NCBI GenBank assembly: GCA_964433155.1
Contig: CAYSQE010000016.1
Location: 1-32,450 of the forward strand
Origin: 2-01-FULL-40-13 sp964433155
GTDB lineage: Bacteria > Patescibacteriota > Microgenomatia > UBA1406 > GWC2-37-13
Length of the DNA: 32,450 bases
Reading direction: 5' to 3'
The notes below the pieces were generated by a model. It was not told the DNA's origin, did no database searches, and was given only the letters and a program-made list of their open reading frames with translations. Positions within the stretch are counted from its first letter, which is position 1. The number at the start of each line of letters is the position of its first letter. Both the position numbers and the translations under genes were made by a program. Below are positions 24,962 through 32,325 of the stretch, one piece after another.

Positions 24962-26536
24962 TCAACGACTTTTTGCCTGATTTAAGATTCGTTTTAGATC
25001 TGCTGCTACGCTTGCCTGATAGGTTGAAAGAACATCGATCTCCCTCTCTGCCTTTTGGTAATCGCCGGTGACGATATAAATATAGGTGAGGTTTGCCCGA
25101 GAAGTAACATTTTTCTTATCCAGCTCTAACTGTTTTTTATACTCTTCAATCGCAAAGTACGGCTCGCCTGTCTGGGCAAAATATTGCCCCATCCGTTCAT
25201 GAAAAAATTCAGTTTGAGAAGAGTAGACGTAGACTACATTTTTTATGATGTCATAATCGTCTCTGTTTACGTATTCAACCGAGACTGCATCCACAAATGC
25301 TTTTGTTTTTCTAAAGATCTGATTATACTGGCCGCCTATAACTTGTTTGTGATCTAAAAAAGCATAAAAACTTGCTTCAAAGATAAAATGCATAGTTAAA
25401 ACAAATAAGATTACCCCTATCATAATCCTTTGGGACATTGCAGGAATAATTTTTGTGATGTATTGTACTGATAACGCAATTAAGATCGCTACCACTGGGC
25501 TGGTCACACTATAATAATATTTGTTGGGATGAGACTTTGATATGAAATACAAAAAAGAGACCAGTGGCAGAACAAAAACCAAAAAACGCAACTCTTTTTT
25601 CTTTCTTATGATGTAAAAGATCGATAGGATCGGAAAGATTATCTCAAACACGAAAGAAATTTGGATTAATTTTATATAAGGAAATAGTTTGAGAAATTCT
25701 GACCAGCTCTTCCCTACATACGCGTCGAGTCCAAAACCATTCATAAAATAAAACGGCCAGATGAAATGAATAAATCTGAAATTTGAGGAGAAGCGTAAAT
25801 TTTGCTGAAGCTCCACCACCCAACGAGATGAAGAGGTTGGCTTGATAAAATCTATAAAATAGGGAATTGCAAAGATAAAGCCTATCGTCAGACCAAACAG
25901 CATTTTTTTATATATGGACAGGTCCCAGCCTACCCTTTTTTTTAAAACAAAAAAAAGAATAAACAGTGCAGCCGCAACTAGAGCTAGGCCCGGTGGATGA
26001 ATTTGAATGAGCAGAGCCGCAGAAAGACCAAACCAAAACATTGATTTCCTATCTTTCTCGAGAATGATCTTATGAGCAAAGTAGAGAAAAAAGATAGAAA
26101 AAGGCAGCATTATATCCGGAACCCAGACTGTGCGAGAAAAAAGAATCGACCAGGGAGAAAAACTCAAAAATAATGAAGCAATGACAGCCGTGCCATTCCC
26201 GTAAAACTTTCTCACCCAGCAATAAAAAAATACTATTGCAAGAGTATTAAACAGAGCAACCATAAAGGTTATCATCAGAGGGTCGCGCGATGGCAATGCC
26301 AGCAACAGCAGTACATAACGTGCCAAAGGAAAATAATAGAATCCTGGGGTAACGCGAGCGTCCGTCTTGGTGATTAGATAAGGATTTTTATAGAATCGGA
26401 CAATTTCGAAAGTTGAAATCGATGGATCGGGTACTGACTGGGTGAGATCCAAAAATAAAAGACGGAAAAAACCAGCTGCAACAAAGATTACGACTCCCCA
26501 GAAAATTGGATTTTCAAAAAGCTTTTTTAATCGCAT
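24962..26536 (-). CDS. GT39-like membrane protein with C-terminal TPR, family member 2
   Basis: 524 residues with about ten membrane segments and two TPR-like helix pairs at the end (EPYFAIEEYKKQLELD, then VTGDYQKAEREIDVL). It is closely related to the next gene upstream: the endings ADLKRILNQAK are identical. The first-loop acidic site reads VPDPSISTFEI; the Asp is kept but the Glu is lost, unlike the LDEA of the neighbour. It starts 9 nt after the stop of the gene at 26546 and so is co-transcribed with it. Likely role: sugar transfer on the outer membrane face, with the TPR recruiting partners; activity is uncertain given the changed motif. Confidence 0.8.
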   Translation of the reverse strand: MRLKKLFENPIFWGVVIFVAAGFFRLLFLDLTQSVPDPSISTFEIVRFYKNPYLITKTDARVTPGFYYFPLARYVLLLLALPSRDPLMITFMVALFNTLAIVFFYCWVRKFYGNGTAVIASLFLSFSPWSILFSRTVWVPDIMLPFSIFFLYFAHKIILEKDRKSMFWFGLSAALLIQIHPPGLALVAAALFILFFVLKKRVGWDLSIYKKMLFGLTIGFIFAIPYFIDFIKPTSSSRWVVELQQNLRFSSNFRFIHFIWPFYFMNGFGLDAYVGKSWSEFLKLFPYIKLIQISFVFEIIFPILSIFYIIRKKKELRFLVFVLPLVSFLYFISKSHPNKYYYSVTSPVVAILIALSVQYITKIIPAMSQRIMIGVILFVLTMHFIFEASFYAFLDHKQVIGGQYNQIFRKTKAFVDAVSVEYVNRDDYDIIKNVVYVYSSQTEFFHERMGQYFAQTGEPYFAIEEYKKQLELDKKNVTSRANLTYIYIVTGDYQKAEREIDVLSTYQASVAADLKRILNQAKSR

Positions 26537-26545
26537 AAAGGCTAT

Positions 26546-28129
26546 TTACTTTTTTACTCCCGTTCCTTTGGCTTGATTTAGTATCCTTTTCAAATCAGCC
26601 GAGGCTGAGGCATCGAGCCTTTCAAGAACTTTTAATTCTTGCTCCGCTTGATTGTAATCTCCGGTAACAATGCTAATATAGATGAGGTTTGCTAAAGAAG
26701 CAATGTCTTTTGGATTGATTGCCAACTGTTTTTTATACTCGTCGACTGCGAAATACGGCTCCTCATTCTGGGCAAAATATTCACCGAGTTTGCCGTGAAT
26801 TAACTGGGGTTGAGGATAGAGATATGCATACGTTTTCACGTCGTCATAAATTGTTTGATCTTTATATTGAATAGTTTCTTTCTCGACAAAGGCTTTAGTA
26901 AGGCTAAAGATTGGCCCGTAATCGCCGTTAATTATCTTCTGTTTGCCCAAAAATGAATTAAACATCGACTCAAAAATAATATGTAAAACTAGAACGACAA
27001 TAAATACTCCGATTACAAAATAGCTGGTGGCCTTTGGGACTTGCTTATAAAGATAACCGACAGCCATCCCTGCCAAAATTGCAATCACAGGGCTTAATAC
27101 GATGTAGTAGTACATGTAAGCTGGGGTTTTGACGATAAAATATAGCACAGGGAAAAAGAAGATATAGACTCCTAAAAAACGGAGTTCTTTTTTGACAAAA
27201 ATACAGTAATATAGCCCAATCAAAGGGAGAAACCACTCAAGAATAAATAAGAAATTGATAAAACGAATAAAAGGAAAACTGATCAAAAAATCCGCATAAC
27301 TTTTTCCCAGATTCATCTCAAATCCGCTGCCAGTTAAAAATTGGAACGGGCGCAAAAAATGAAACAGGTCAAATGAGGTAAAAGGTTGATACACCGGTGC
27401 CACCTTGATACATGACTTTGCTTGACATCCTAGCTTAAATAGCAAACGCAGAAGATACGGAATGGCAAAAATAAATCCAGAGCCAAAACCAATGAGAATT
27501 TTTTTGCTGAAATCATTCCAGGCCCGGTATGGTTTTCCGATAAAGATCAATATCCCAATTGTTATCAACACGACTAGCAGACCGGGTATATGAATCTGAA
27601 GAAGAAGGCTGCCGGTAAGACCCAAAAAAAAATGTGATTTCTTGTCTTTTTTCAAAATCACCAGGTGAAGAAAATAAAAAAATAAAACTGCGAAAGGCAA
27701 AAAAAGGTCAGGTGTCCAGATTTTGCGAGAAAAAAGAATCGACCAGGGAGACAGACTTAAAAGAAGCGAAGAAAAAATGGCAACAGTATTGCCATAAAAT
27801 TTCTTGACCATAAAATAGAAAAATATAATTCCAAAGACATTAAACAATGCAATCACAAAACTGACAACAGCAGGATTTCGCGAAAGCGTGGCAAAAAGAA
27901 TAAAGACATACATCGGTAGCGGAAAATAAAACAGGCCGATGCTGATTGGTGCAAAGGTACCCGTGACAAGATACGGCTTCAGGAAGAATCTTGTTATTTC
28001 ATAGATCCAGATCGCCTCGTCGAGCTTGAACTCGATGAGATCTAAAAAAAGGAGTCTGAAAAAACTTGCTGCCATAAAAATCACAACAACCCAGAAGAAC
28101 AGATTGTTAATATATTTTTTTATATACAT
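26546..28129 (-). CDS. GT39-like membrane protein with C-terminal TPR, family member 3
   Basis: 527 residues from MYIKKYINNLFFWVVVIFM, the sensible start with a basic end and first membrane segment. An in-frame ATG at 28171 would add 14 residues (MGSLFFPSPDKNFS) encoded by the repeat element just upstream, and this is less likely. First-loop motif EFKLDEAIWIYEI has the full Asp-Glu pair, so this is the paralog most likely to be active. About ten membrane segments, then TPR-like helices (EPYFAVDEYKKQLAINPKD). The gene lies downstream of the DUF2723-like gene; composite element C fills nearly all of the 188 nt between them and may have displaced the original promoter. Confidence 0.83.
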   Translation of the reverse strand: MYIKKYINNLFFWVVVIFMAASFFRLLFLDLIEFKLDEAIWIYEITRFFLKPYLVTGTFAPISIGLFYFPLPMYVFILFATLSRNPAVVSFVIALFNVFGIIFFYFMVKKFYGNTVAIFSSLLLSLSPWSILFSRKIWTPDLFLPFAVLFFYFLHLVILKKDKKSHFFLGLTGSLLLQIHIPGLLVVLITIGILIFIGKPYRAWNDFSKKILIGFGSGFIFAIPYLLRLLFKLGCQAKSCIKVAPVYQPFTSFDLFHFLRPFQFLTGSGFEMNLGKSYADFLISFPFIRFINFLFILEWFLPLIGLYYCIFVKKELRFLGVYIFFFPVLYFIVKTPAYMYYYIVLSPVIAILAGMAVGYLYKQVPKATSYFVIGVFIVVLVLHIIFESMFNSFLGKQKIINGDYGPIFSLTKAFVEKETIQYKDQTIYDDVKTYAYLYPQPQLIHGKLGEYFAQNEEPYFAVDEYKKQLAINPKDIASLANLIYISIVTGDYNQAEQELKVLERLDASASADLKRILNQAKGTGVKK

Positions 28130-28136
28130 AGAGAAG

Positions 28137-28305
28137 TTTTTGTCAGGTGACGGAAAGAAAAGGCTTCCCAACAGCGCGGAGACCTGCCTGGCCGGCAGGC
28201 AGGTCTGGCGATATTCGCCGCCACGTCAAACGTGGCTTGGGACGTTTGACGTCCCGCCAGTCGAGCACTGATGGGAAGGGAAATTCCGACAGAATCTGAC
28301 AAAAA
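28137..28305 (+). repeat. Composite palindromic element, copy C, with complementary flanks
   Basis: The element proper is 28144-28298 (155 nt, CAGGTGACGG to CAGAATCTG). It carries both internal insertions: a GC palindrome GACCTGCCTG... (28181-28205) and a hairpin ACGTCAAACGT / ACGTTTGACGT. A 73-nt core (28197-28269) is identical to copy B at 30594-30666. The flanks TTTTTGTCAG (28137-28146) and CTGACAAAAA (28296-28305) are exact inverted repeats of each other though unlike those of copy B. It occupies the gap between two minus-strand genes. Confidence 0.88.
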
Positions 28306-28317
28306 CGTTGCCGAATT

Positions 28318-31017
28318 TTAATTCTTAATAATCTTCATCGTCTGCAAAACCACATTAGCTCCGGCCGACGGCTTTTCGGCTGGTTCAAATTTTACCGCAA
28401 ACCCTTGGTCTTTATTCCTCAGCAGTATGAGATGTGTCTGCGACTTACCATCTTGATAGACATTGACAACCGCCTCAAAATCTCCAATCCTATTGGGTGT
28501 AGAAGAAACAAACTTGCCGTTTATTTTAAATGGAAGTGTGGTGAAGAATTTATCGGGGCTTTCATTATCGCCTAGAACTTTAGCATAAATTGTCAGTGAT
28601 ACATAATCCTTTGCCTGAATCGAGTTTGCTATCTGAATCAAATTCTGTCCAATATTTCTTACGCTAAAATCTGGCAAATAATTAAATTCAAGATTCATCG
28701 AGGCATTTGAATATTTCTTAACATCTGGCGGAACAGTCGGAAGTGGATTTGTGATAGCGTTTAATTTCTGATATGCAGACTGTGCGATATTTGAGTTTCC
28801 TTTGGCGTTTTGCAATATTTTTTGATAGAGTTGGACAGCCTGTTGAGTATTGCCTGTATTTTCTGAGGCTGTTGCTAGATTAAACAGCAAAGAGATATCC
28901 TTCGGATCCAAGTCCAGAGCTTTTTTAAAATAATAAGCCGCCCTATAATGATCGTTTATGCTTCCATAATAATTACCCAGGCGGCTGACGATCTCGCTGT
29001 TTTTTGGATTCCAGTCAAAGGCTTTTTGATAATATTTTAATGCCAGATCCTGTTTGCCATGCCGTGCATAATAGTCAGCCAAATTTTCGTAGGATAGAGC
29101 GTACTCGTTGAACATGCCTGTAAACTCATCTCGATAGACCCTCTCCAGAAACTTTGGCTTTTTTTGTGGGAAGTCTTTGCTTTTAAATTTATAGTCGAAA
29201 TAGGCAAGCTTTGGCTCAGAGGTAGACTCTTTATGGATGACTTCATAGATCATTCCTTGGGGTACGAGCTGAAAGTCCTCATCGACAATTAAACTGGGCC
29301 TGAAATCTTCTCTTGGTAAATAATTATTGCGCAGAGACGGTTGGGTAATATACATATTGAATTTTTTGTAGTTTGCTTTAATAAAATTATTCATGTACTG
29401 ACTGTACTCGTTAGCATCATTATGGCCTAAGTAATCAATATTAGGAATTGAGATAGGTGTCGTAGCCTGCAAATTCTCTCTATACCACTTAAGGACATAA
29501 AACATGTTGTCAGTTATGGGGACAATCTTGGCTTTTTCGTCTTTCTCCATCTCATGCACATAGAGCGATACAGAATCGTAAAGATCAGAAGAACCAATAA
29601 GGATAGCAGGAGTTTTTATCGGACGATAGAGGTTGTCGATATAGTCTTGAGTTAAAATAAAATCTCGCCTATTCAACATCGACCAATGGAAAAACAACAG
29701 AATAAGTGGCACAAGAACCAATCCGTTGGTAAATTTGTATAGAGAACGGTCGCGAATTTTTTGTATCAATGGCAATCTGTAGATAAGGTTTGTTATCAGA
29801 TAATAAAATCCAGCCCCTGCAAAAATCACAAAGACAACATACGATATCATAAACCACGACTCCTGATTTCCAGAATAGTACAAACCTGAAAAAACAAAGT
29901 TAGTAATCGCAATTGAAATCAAAGGATAAAATGTTCTCTTATTTCTAGTAAAAATATACCAGCCACCCAAAATCATAAACGGAACGATGAGTGGGGTAAA
30001 ATTAAGAAAGGTCATCCTAAAAAAGTTCCATGAACTTTTAAGAAAGACTACAGGAGACCCGGTAAATCCATTTACACGATTGATTTCAGGAAGATATACG
30101 TTAAGTCCCTGGCCTGTCGAAACTTCCCAAAAGCCAGACCAGTTTGTCGGCCTACCCCAATTGATGAATGGATTTTGACCAGCGCGAATGGGCATATAAG
30201 CGTGCACAAGTACCGTCGCGAAAAGACCAATGAGCATAAATGCAGCTAGATTTTTCCAGTTGAGTTTTTTTCTGTACCACCAAAGTATGATGAGAGGAGC
30301 CGGAAATACACTCATAAAAACTGGATTTGTCCCTGTTGACAATCCAAAAATCAAAGCAACCAAAACCATCCTTTTTGAAAAGTTTTTTTCATCAAGACCT
30401 ATTAAAAGCAGATAAAACACTCCAATTTCCATGAGTACTAATAGAATAAAAGTTTCAACATTGTGCGATTGACTCCAGAACTCGTAGGAAAAAGCAAGTG
30501 TTGTCGAAGCAAAAAGAGCGGCTAACATGTTTAAGCGGAACAGGTGACGCAAGAGGAAGGGCTCCCGCAAGCGCGCAGACCCGCCTTGCCGCGAGGCAGG
30601 TCTGGCGATATTCGCCGCCACGTCAAACGTGGCTTGGGACGTTTGACGTCCCGCCAGTCGAGCACTTGCGGGAGGGAATCGAATGGCAGAATCTGTTCCG
30701 CGAGAACCTTTGGTATTGAGCTTTTCATCAAATAGCTTAAGAATGAAGAAATAAATCAGAATCAAAGCTCCACCTGAATACAAAATAGACAAAAGTTGGA
30801 TCCTCGAAATAATTGATCCAATGGGAATTTTCGTAAACAAAAAGGCGACAAACACATGAAACGACTGAGGAGGATTACAGATCTCAAGCTTCGCAATGCA
30901 AGCTACAAATCGTGGACCATCAAGCCATAAAGAGTAAGGAGATTTAGTATAGAGATAAACTCCAATAGCAAAGATTACTAAAAAAAGAATAGGAAGGAAA
31001 AAAATATATTTTTTCAT
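28318..31017 (-). CDS. DUF2723/TMEM260-like membrane O-mannosyltransferase with TPRs
   Basis: 899 residues from ATG at 31017 (a TTG at 31020 is not needed). The N-terminus has YSLWLDGPRFVACIAKLE then NPPQSFHVFV, the position of the HPPG-type motif, and later AYMPIRAGQNPFINWGRPTNW, which is diagnostic of the DUF2723/TMEM260 family. About ten membrane segments are followed by a large outer domain (residues about 430-610), then TPRs (about 625-735, with YYQKAFDWNPKN, YFKKALDLDPKD) and a beta-rich C-terminal domain of about 150 residues. Family members transfer mannose to proteins, so it may O-glycosylate surface proteins. Residues about 108-159 come from composite element copy B. A CTGACT/TATGAT promoter gives a leaderless start. 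Confidence 0.85.
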   Translation of the reverse strand: MKKYIFFLPILFLVIFAIGVYLYTKSPYSLWLDGPRFVACIAKLEICNPPQSFHVFVAFLFTKIPIGSIISRIQLLSILYSGGALILIYFFILKLFDEKLNTKGSRGTDSAIRFPPASARLAGRQTSQATFDVAANIARPASRQGGSARLREPFLLRHLFRLNMLAALFASTTLAFSYEFWSQSHNVETFILLVLMEIGVFYLLLIGLDEKNFSKRMVLVALIFGLSTGTNPVFMSVFPAPLIILWWYRKKLNWKNLAAFMLIGLFATVLVHAYMPIRAGQNPFINWGRPTNWSGFWEVSTGQGLNVYLPEINRVNGFTGSPVVFLKSSWNFFRMTFLNFTPLIVPFMILGGWYIFTRNKRTFYPLISIAITNFVFSGLYYSGNQESWFMISYVVFVIFAGAGFYYLITNLIYRLPLIQKIRDRSLYKFTNGLVLVPLILLFFHWSMLNRRDFILTQDYIDNLYRPIKTPAILIGSSDLYDSVSLYVHEMEKDEKAKIVPITDNMFYVLKWYRENLQATTPISIPNIDYLGHNDANEYSQYMNNFIKANYKKFNMYITQPSLRNNYLPREDFRPSLIVDEDFQLVPQGMIYEVIHKESTSEPKLAYFDYKFKSKDFPQKKPKFLERVYRDEFTGMFNEYALSYENLADYYARHGKQDLALKYYQKAFDWNPKNSEIVSRLGNYYGSINDHYRAAYYFKKALDLDPKDISLLFNLATASENTGNTQQAVQLYQKILQNAKGNSNIAQSAYQKLNAITNPLPTVPPDVKKYSNASMNLEFNYLPDFSVRNIGQNLIQIANSIQAKDYVSLTIYAKVLGDNESPDKFFTTLPFKINGKFVSSTPNRIGDFEAVVNVYQDGKSQTHLILLRNKDQGFAVKFEPAEKPSAGANVVLQTMKIIKN
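30535..30701 (+). repeat. Composite palindromic element, copy B, in a coding region
   Basis: The element proper is 30541-30695 (155 nt). Outer arms GCGGAACAG (30535-30543) and CTGTTCCGC (30693-30701) are exact inverted repeats. Inside, CTCCCGCAAG pairs with CTTGCGGGAG, then the 21-nt and 36-nt insertions. It shares a 73-nt identical core with copy C. It is translated in frame on the minus strand (ARLAGRQTSQATFDVAANIA), between two membrane segments of the DUF2723-like protein. Confidence 0.9.
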
Positions 31018-31025
31018 CAAGCTAC

Positions 31026-31054
31026 ATCATACCTCATATTGACAAAAAAGTCAG
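31026..31054 (-). promoter_or_regulatory. Promoter of the DUF2723-like gene
   Basis: -35 CTGACT (31054-31049), 17-nt spacer, -10 TATGAT (31031-31026), ending 8 nt before the ATG at 31017, which fits a leaderless mRNA. It overlaps the divergent promoter of the gene at 31076. Confidence 0.6.
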
Positions 31055-31067
31055 CTTAAACTATAGT
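31039..31067 (+). promoter_or_regulatory. Promoter of the small membrane protein gene
   Basis: -35 TTGACA (31039-31044), 17-nt spacer, -10 TATAGT (31062-31067). This is the best consensus promoter in the window. The -10 ends 8 nt before the ATG at 31076, so the transcript would start at or next to the start codon. Confidence 0.78.
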
Positions 31068-31075
31068 TATACATC

Positions 31076-31582
31076 ATGAATGAGATCGACTGGAAAAAAG
31101 TATTTATCATCGGTATAGTTGGATTAATTCTTGTAGTGTCAATCGGTTCGTCCGTCTATCTTTTTATCCAGTATAGAAAAGCCAAATCACTTCTTACTAA
31201 CCCCCAACAATCGACGAAAGAACAGCAAAAAGAACTAGTCAAACAGGTTGCTAAACTCATCGAACTTCCTGATGAAGAACCCACCATAGCCACAGTTTTG
31301 GATAAAGATAAATTAGAAGATCAACCATTTTTTAAAAAGGCGCAAAACGGAGACAAGGTCTTAGTTTTCTCCCAAGCCAAAAAAGCGCTCCTCTATCGCC
31401 CTTCACAAAACAAGATTATTGAATTTTCACCAATCAATCTCGGCGAAACCGCCGGTACTTCAATTGCCAGTCCCTCAGCCAAAGAAACTACGCCAACACC
31501 AACACCAAAAGAAATATTATTGAAGCCTTCGCCAAAGCCAACCGCGGCTATTGAAGATCTCACACCAACACCTACACCATAA
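31076..31582 (+). CDS. Small single-span membrane protein with Thr/Pro tail
   Basis: 168 residues. A short acidic/basic N-terminus (MNEIDWKKVF) is followed by one membrane segment (residues about 10-31), then a charged coil (QQSTKEQQKELVKQVAKLI) and a compact domain with LPDEEPTIATVLDKDKLEDQ and ALLYRPSQNKIIEFSPINL. It ends in a low-complexity tail (TPTPTPKEILLKPSPK, then TPTPTP). From memory this is a conserved hypothetical family of Patescibacteria; function unknown. The bulk of the protein should face outside. It has a strong promoter of its own and ends 3 nt from the convergent tRNA gene. Confidence 0.82.
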   Translation: MNEIDWKKVFIIGIVGLILVVSIGSSVYLFIQYRKAKSLLTNPQQSTKEQQKELVKQVAKLIELPDEEPTIATVLDKDKLEDQPFFKKAQNGDKVLVFSQAKKALLYRPSQNKIIEFSPINLGETAGTSIASPSAKETTPTPTPKEILLKPSPKPTAAIEDLTPTPTP

Positions 31583-31585
31583 GCT

Positions 31586-31660
31586 TGGTGCTCTTGAGAG
31601 GAATCGAACCTCTATTTAACCCTTAGGACGGGCTTGTTCTATCCATTGAACTACAAAAGC
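31586..31660 (-). tRNA. tRNA-Arg (anticodon CCU)
   Basis: 75 nt including an encoded CCA. Acceptor stem GCTTTTG / CAAGAGC with discriminator A, D arm GTTC-AATGGATA-GAAC, anticodon stem AGCCC / GGGTT with loop GTCCTAA (anticodon CCT, reading AGG), and T arm AGAGG-TTCGATT-CCTCT. All stems close, with G-U pairs at one acceptor and one anticodon position. No intron. Confidence 0.93.
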
Positions 31661-31678
31661 TCATGGGGACTTTTAGAT

Positions 31679-31684
31679 ATTATA
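31679..31684 (-). promoter_or_regulatory. -10 box of the tRNA-Arg gene
   Basis: TATAAT on the minus strand preceded by TGG (an extended -10, TGGTATAAT), 18 nt before the first base of the tRNA. No -35 match was found. This suggests the tRNA has its own promoter rather than depending on ndk. Confidence 0.55.
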
Positions 31685-31704
31685 CCAATTTAGCCATGAA
31701 GGAA

Positions 31705-32283
31705 TTATCTCATCACTTTCTCCTCGACTCGCTCGTAAGAGTGGATTTCGGAGGGACTAAACCAGAGTGGAATTTCATACTTTGCCTCTTCGACCGAACC
31801 TGATGCATGAATAAGATTTTTTATAGCTCTTTTACCTGTATTTGCCAGATATGACGAATCATAAGAAAGATCTCCGCGAATGGTACCTGGAGCAGCCAAC
31901 AAAGGTAAAGTGTGTCCACATAGTTTTCTGACGAGTTCTACTGCATGCGGTCCTTCTAAAATCATGGCAAAAACAGGGCCTGAGGTGATTAGGTCTTCCA
32001 ACCAATCGCGTATGATTTTCCCAATCTCATAAGCATCATCTGTCCCCAACTCTTTGTTGGGATCAACGCCAAGATCTTTGTAATTATCCAGGCTCTTTTG
32101 ACCCATTCCTCGTATAAATGCTTCACGCTCAAGAGGATAGTGTTTTGCCGCCATAGATTTATTAACTTTTGTTACCTTAACAGCAACAACCTTCAACCCA
32201 ACTTTTTCAAAGCGAGAAACAATTTCGCCGATCAAACCGCGCGCTACTGCGTCAGGTTTTAAGACAACAAGAGTCTGTTCCAT
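31705..32283 (-). CDS. ndk: Nucleoside diphosphate kinase, long form
   Basis: 192 residues; typical bacterial Ndk has about 140. The N-terminus TLVVLKPDAVARGLIGEI contains the nucleotide-binding Lys9. The phosphate-accepting histidine is His159 in NLIHASGSVEEAKYEI. The extra length is an insertion at about residues 59-105 (GMGQKSLDNYKDLG, then DAYEIGKIIRDWLEDL) between the Kpn-loop region and the GPVFAMILEG strand. Such long forms occur in CPR bacteria and some others, from memory. The enzyme moves the gamma phosphate between nucleoside triphosphates in the cytoplasm, also supplying NTPs for nucleotide sugars. Short AGGA lies 5 nt upstream of the ATG. Confidence 0.95.
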   Translation of the reverse strand: MEQTLVVLKPDAVARGLIGEIVSRFEKVGLKVVAVKVTKVNKSMAAKHYPLEREAFIRGMGQKSLDNYKDLGVDPNKELGTDDAYEIGKIIRDWLEDLITSGPVFAMILEGPHAVELVRKLCGHTLPLLAAPGTIRGDLSYDSSYLANTGKRAIKNLIHASGSVEEAKYEIPLWFSPSEIHSYERVEEKVMR

Positions 32284-32325
32284 TTTCCTATGGTAGTAAA
32301 TAGTAAGAATGAATGCAATAGAATA

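Noticed and set aside
28120..28302. 60-residue minus-strand frame containing ARLAGRQTSQATFDVAANIA
   Set aside because: It is the composite element C read through. The same peptide appears inside another protein through copy B, so it is repeat DNA and not an independent gene.
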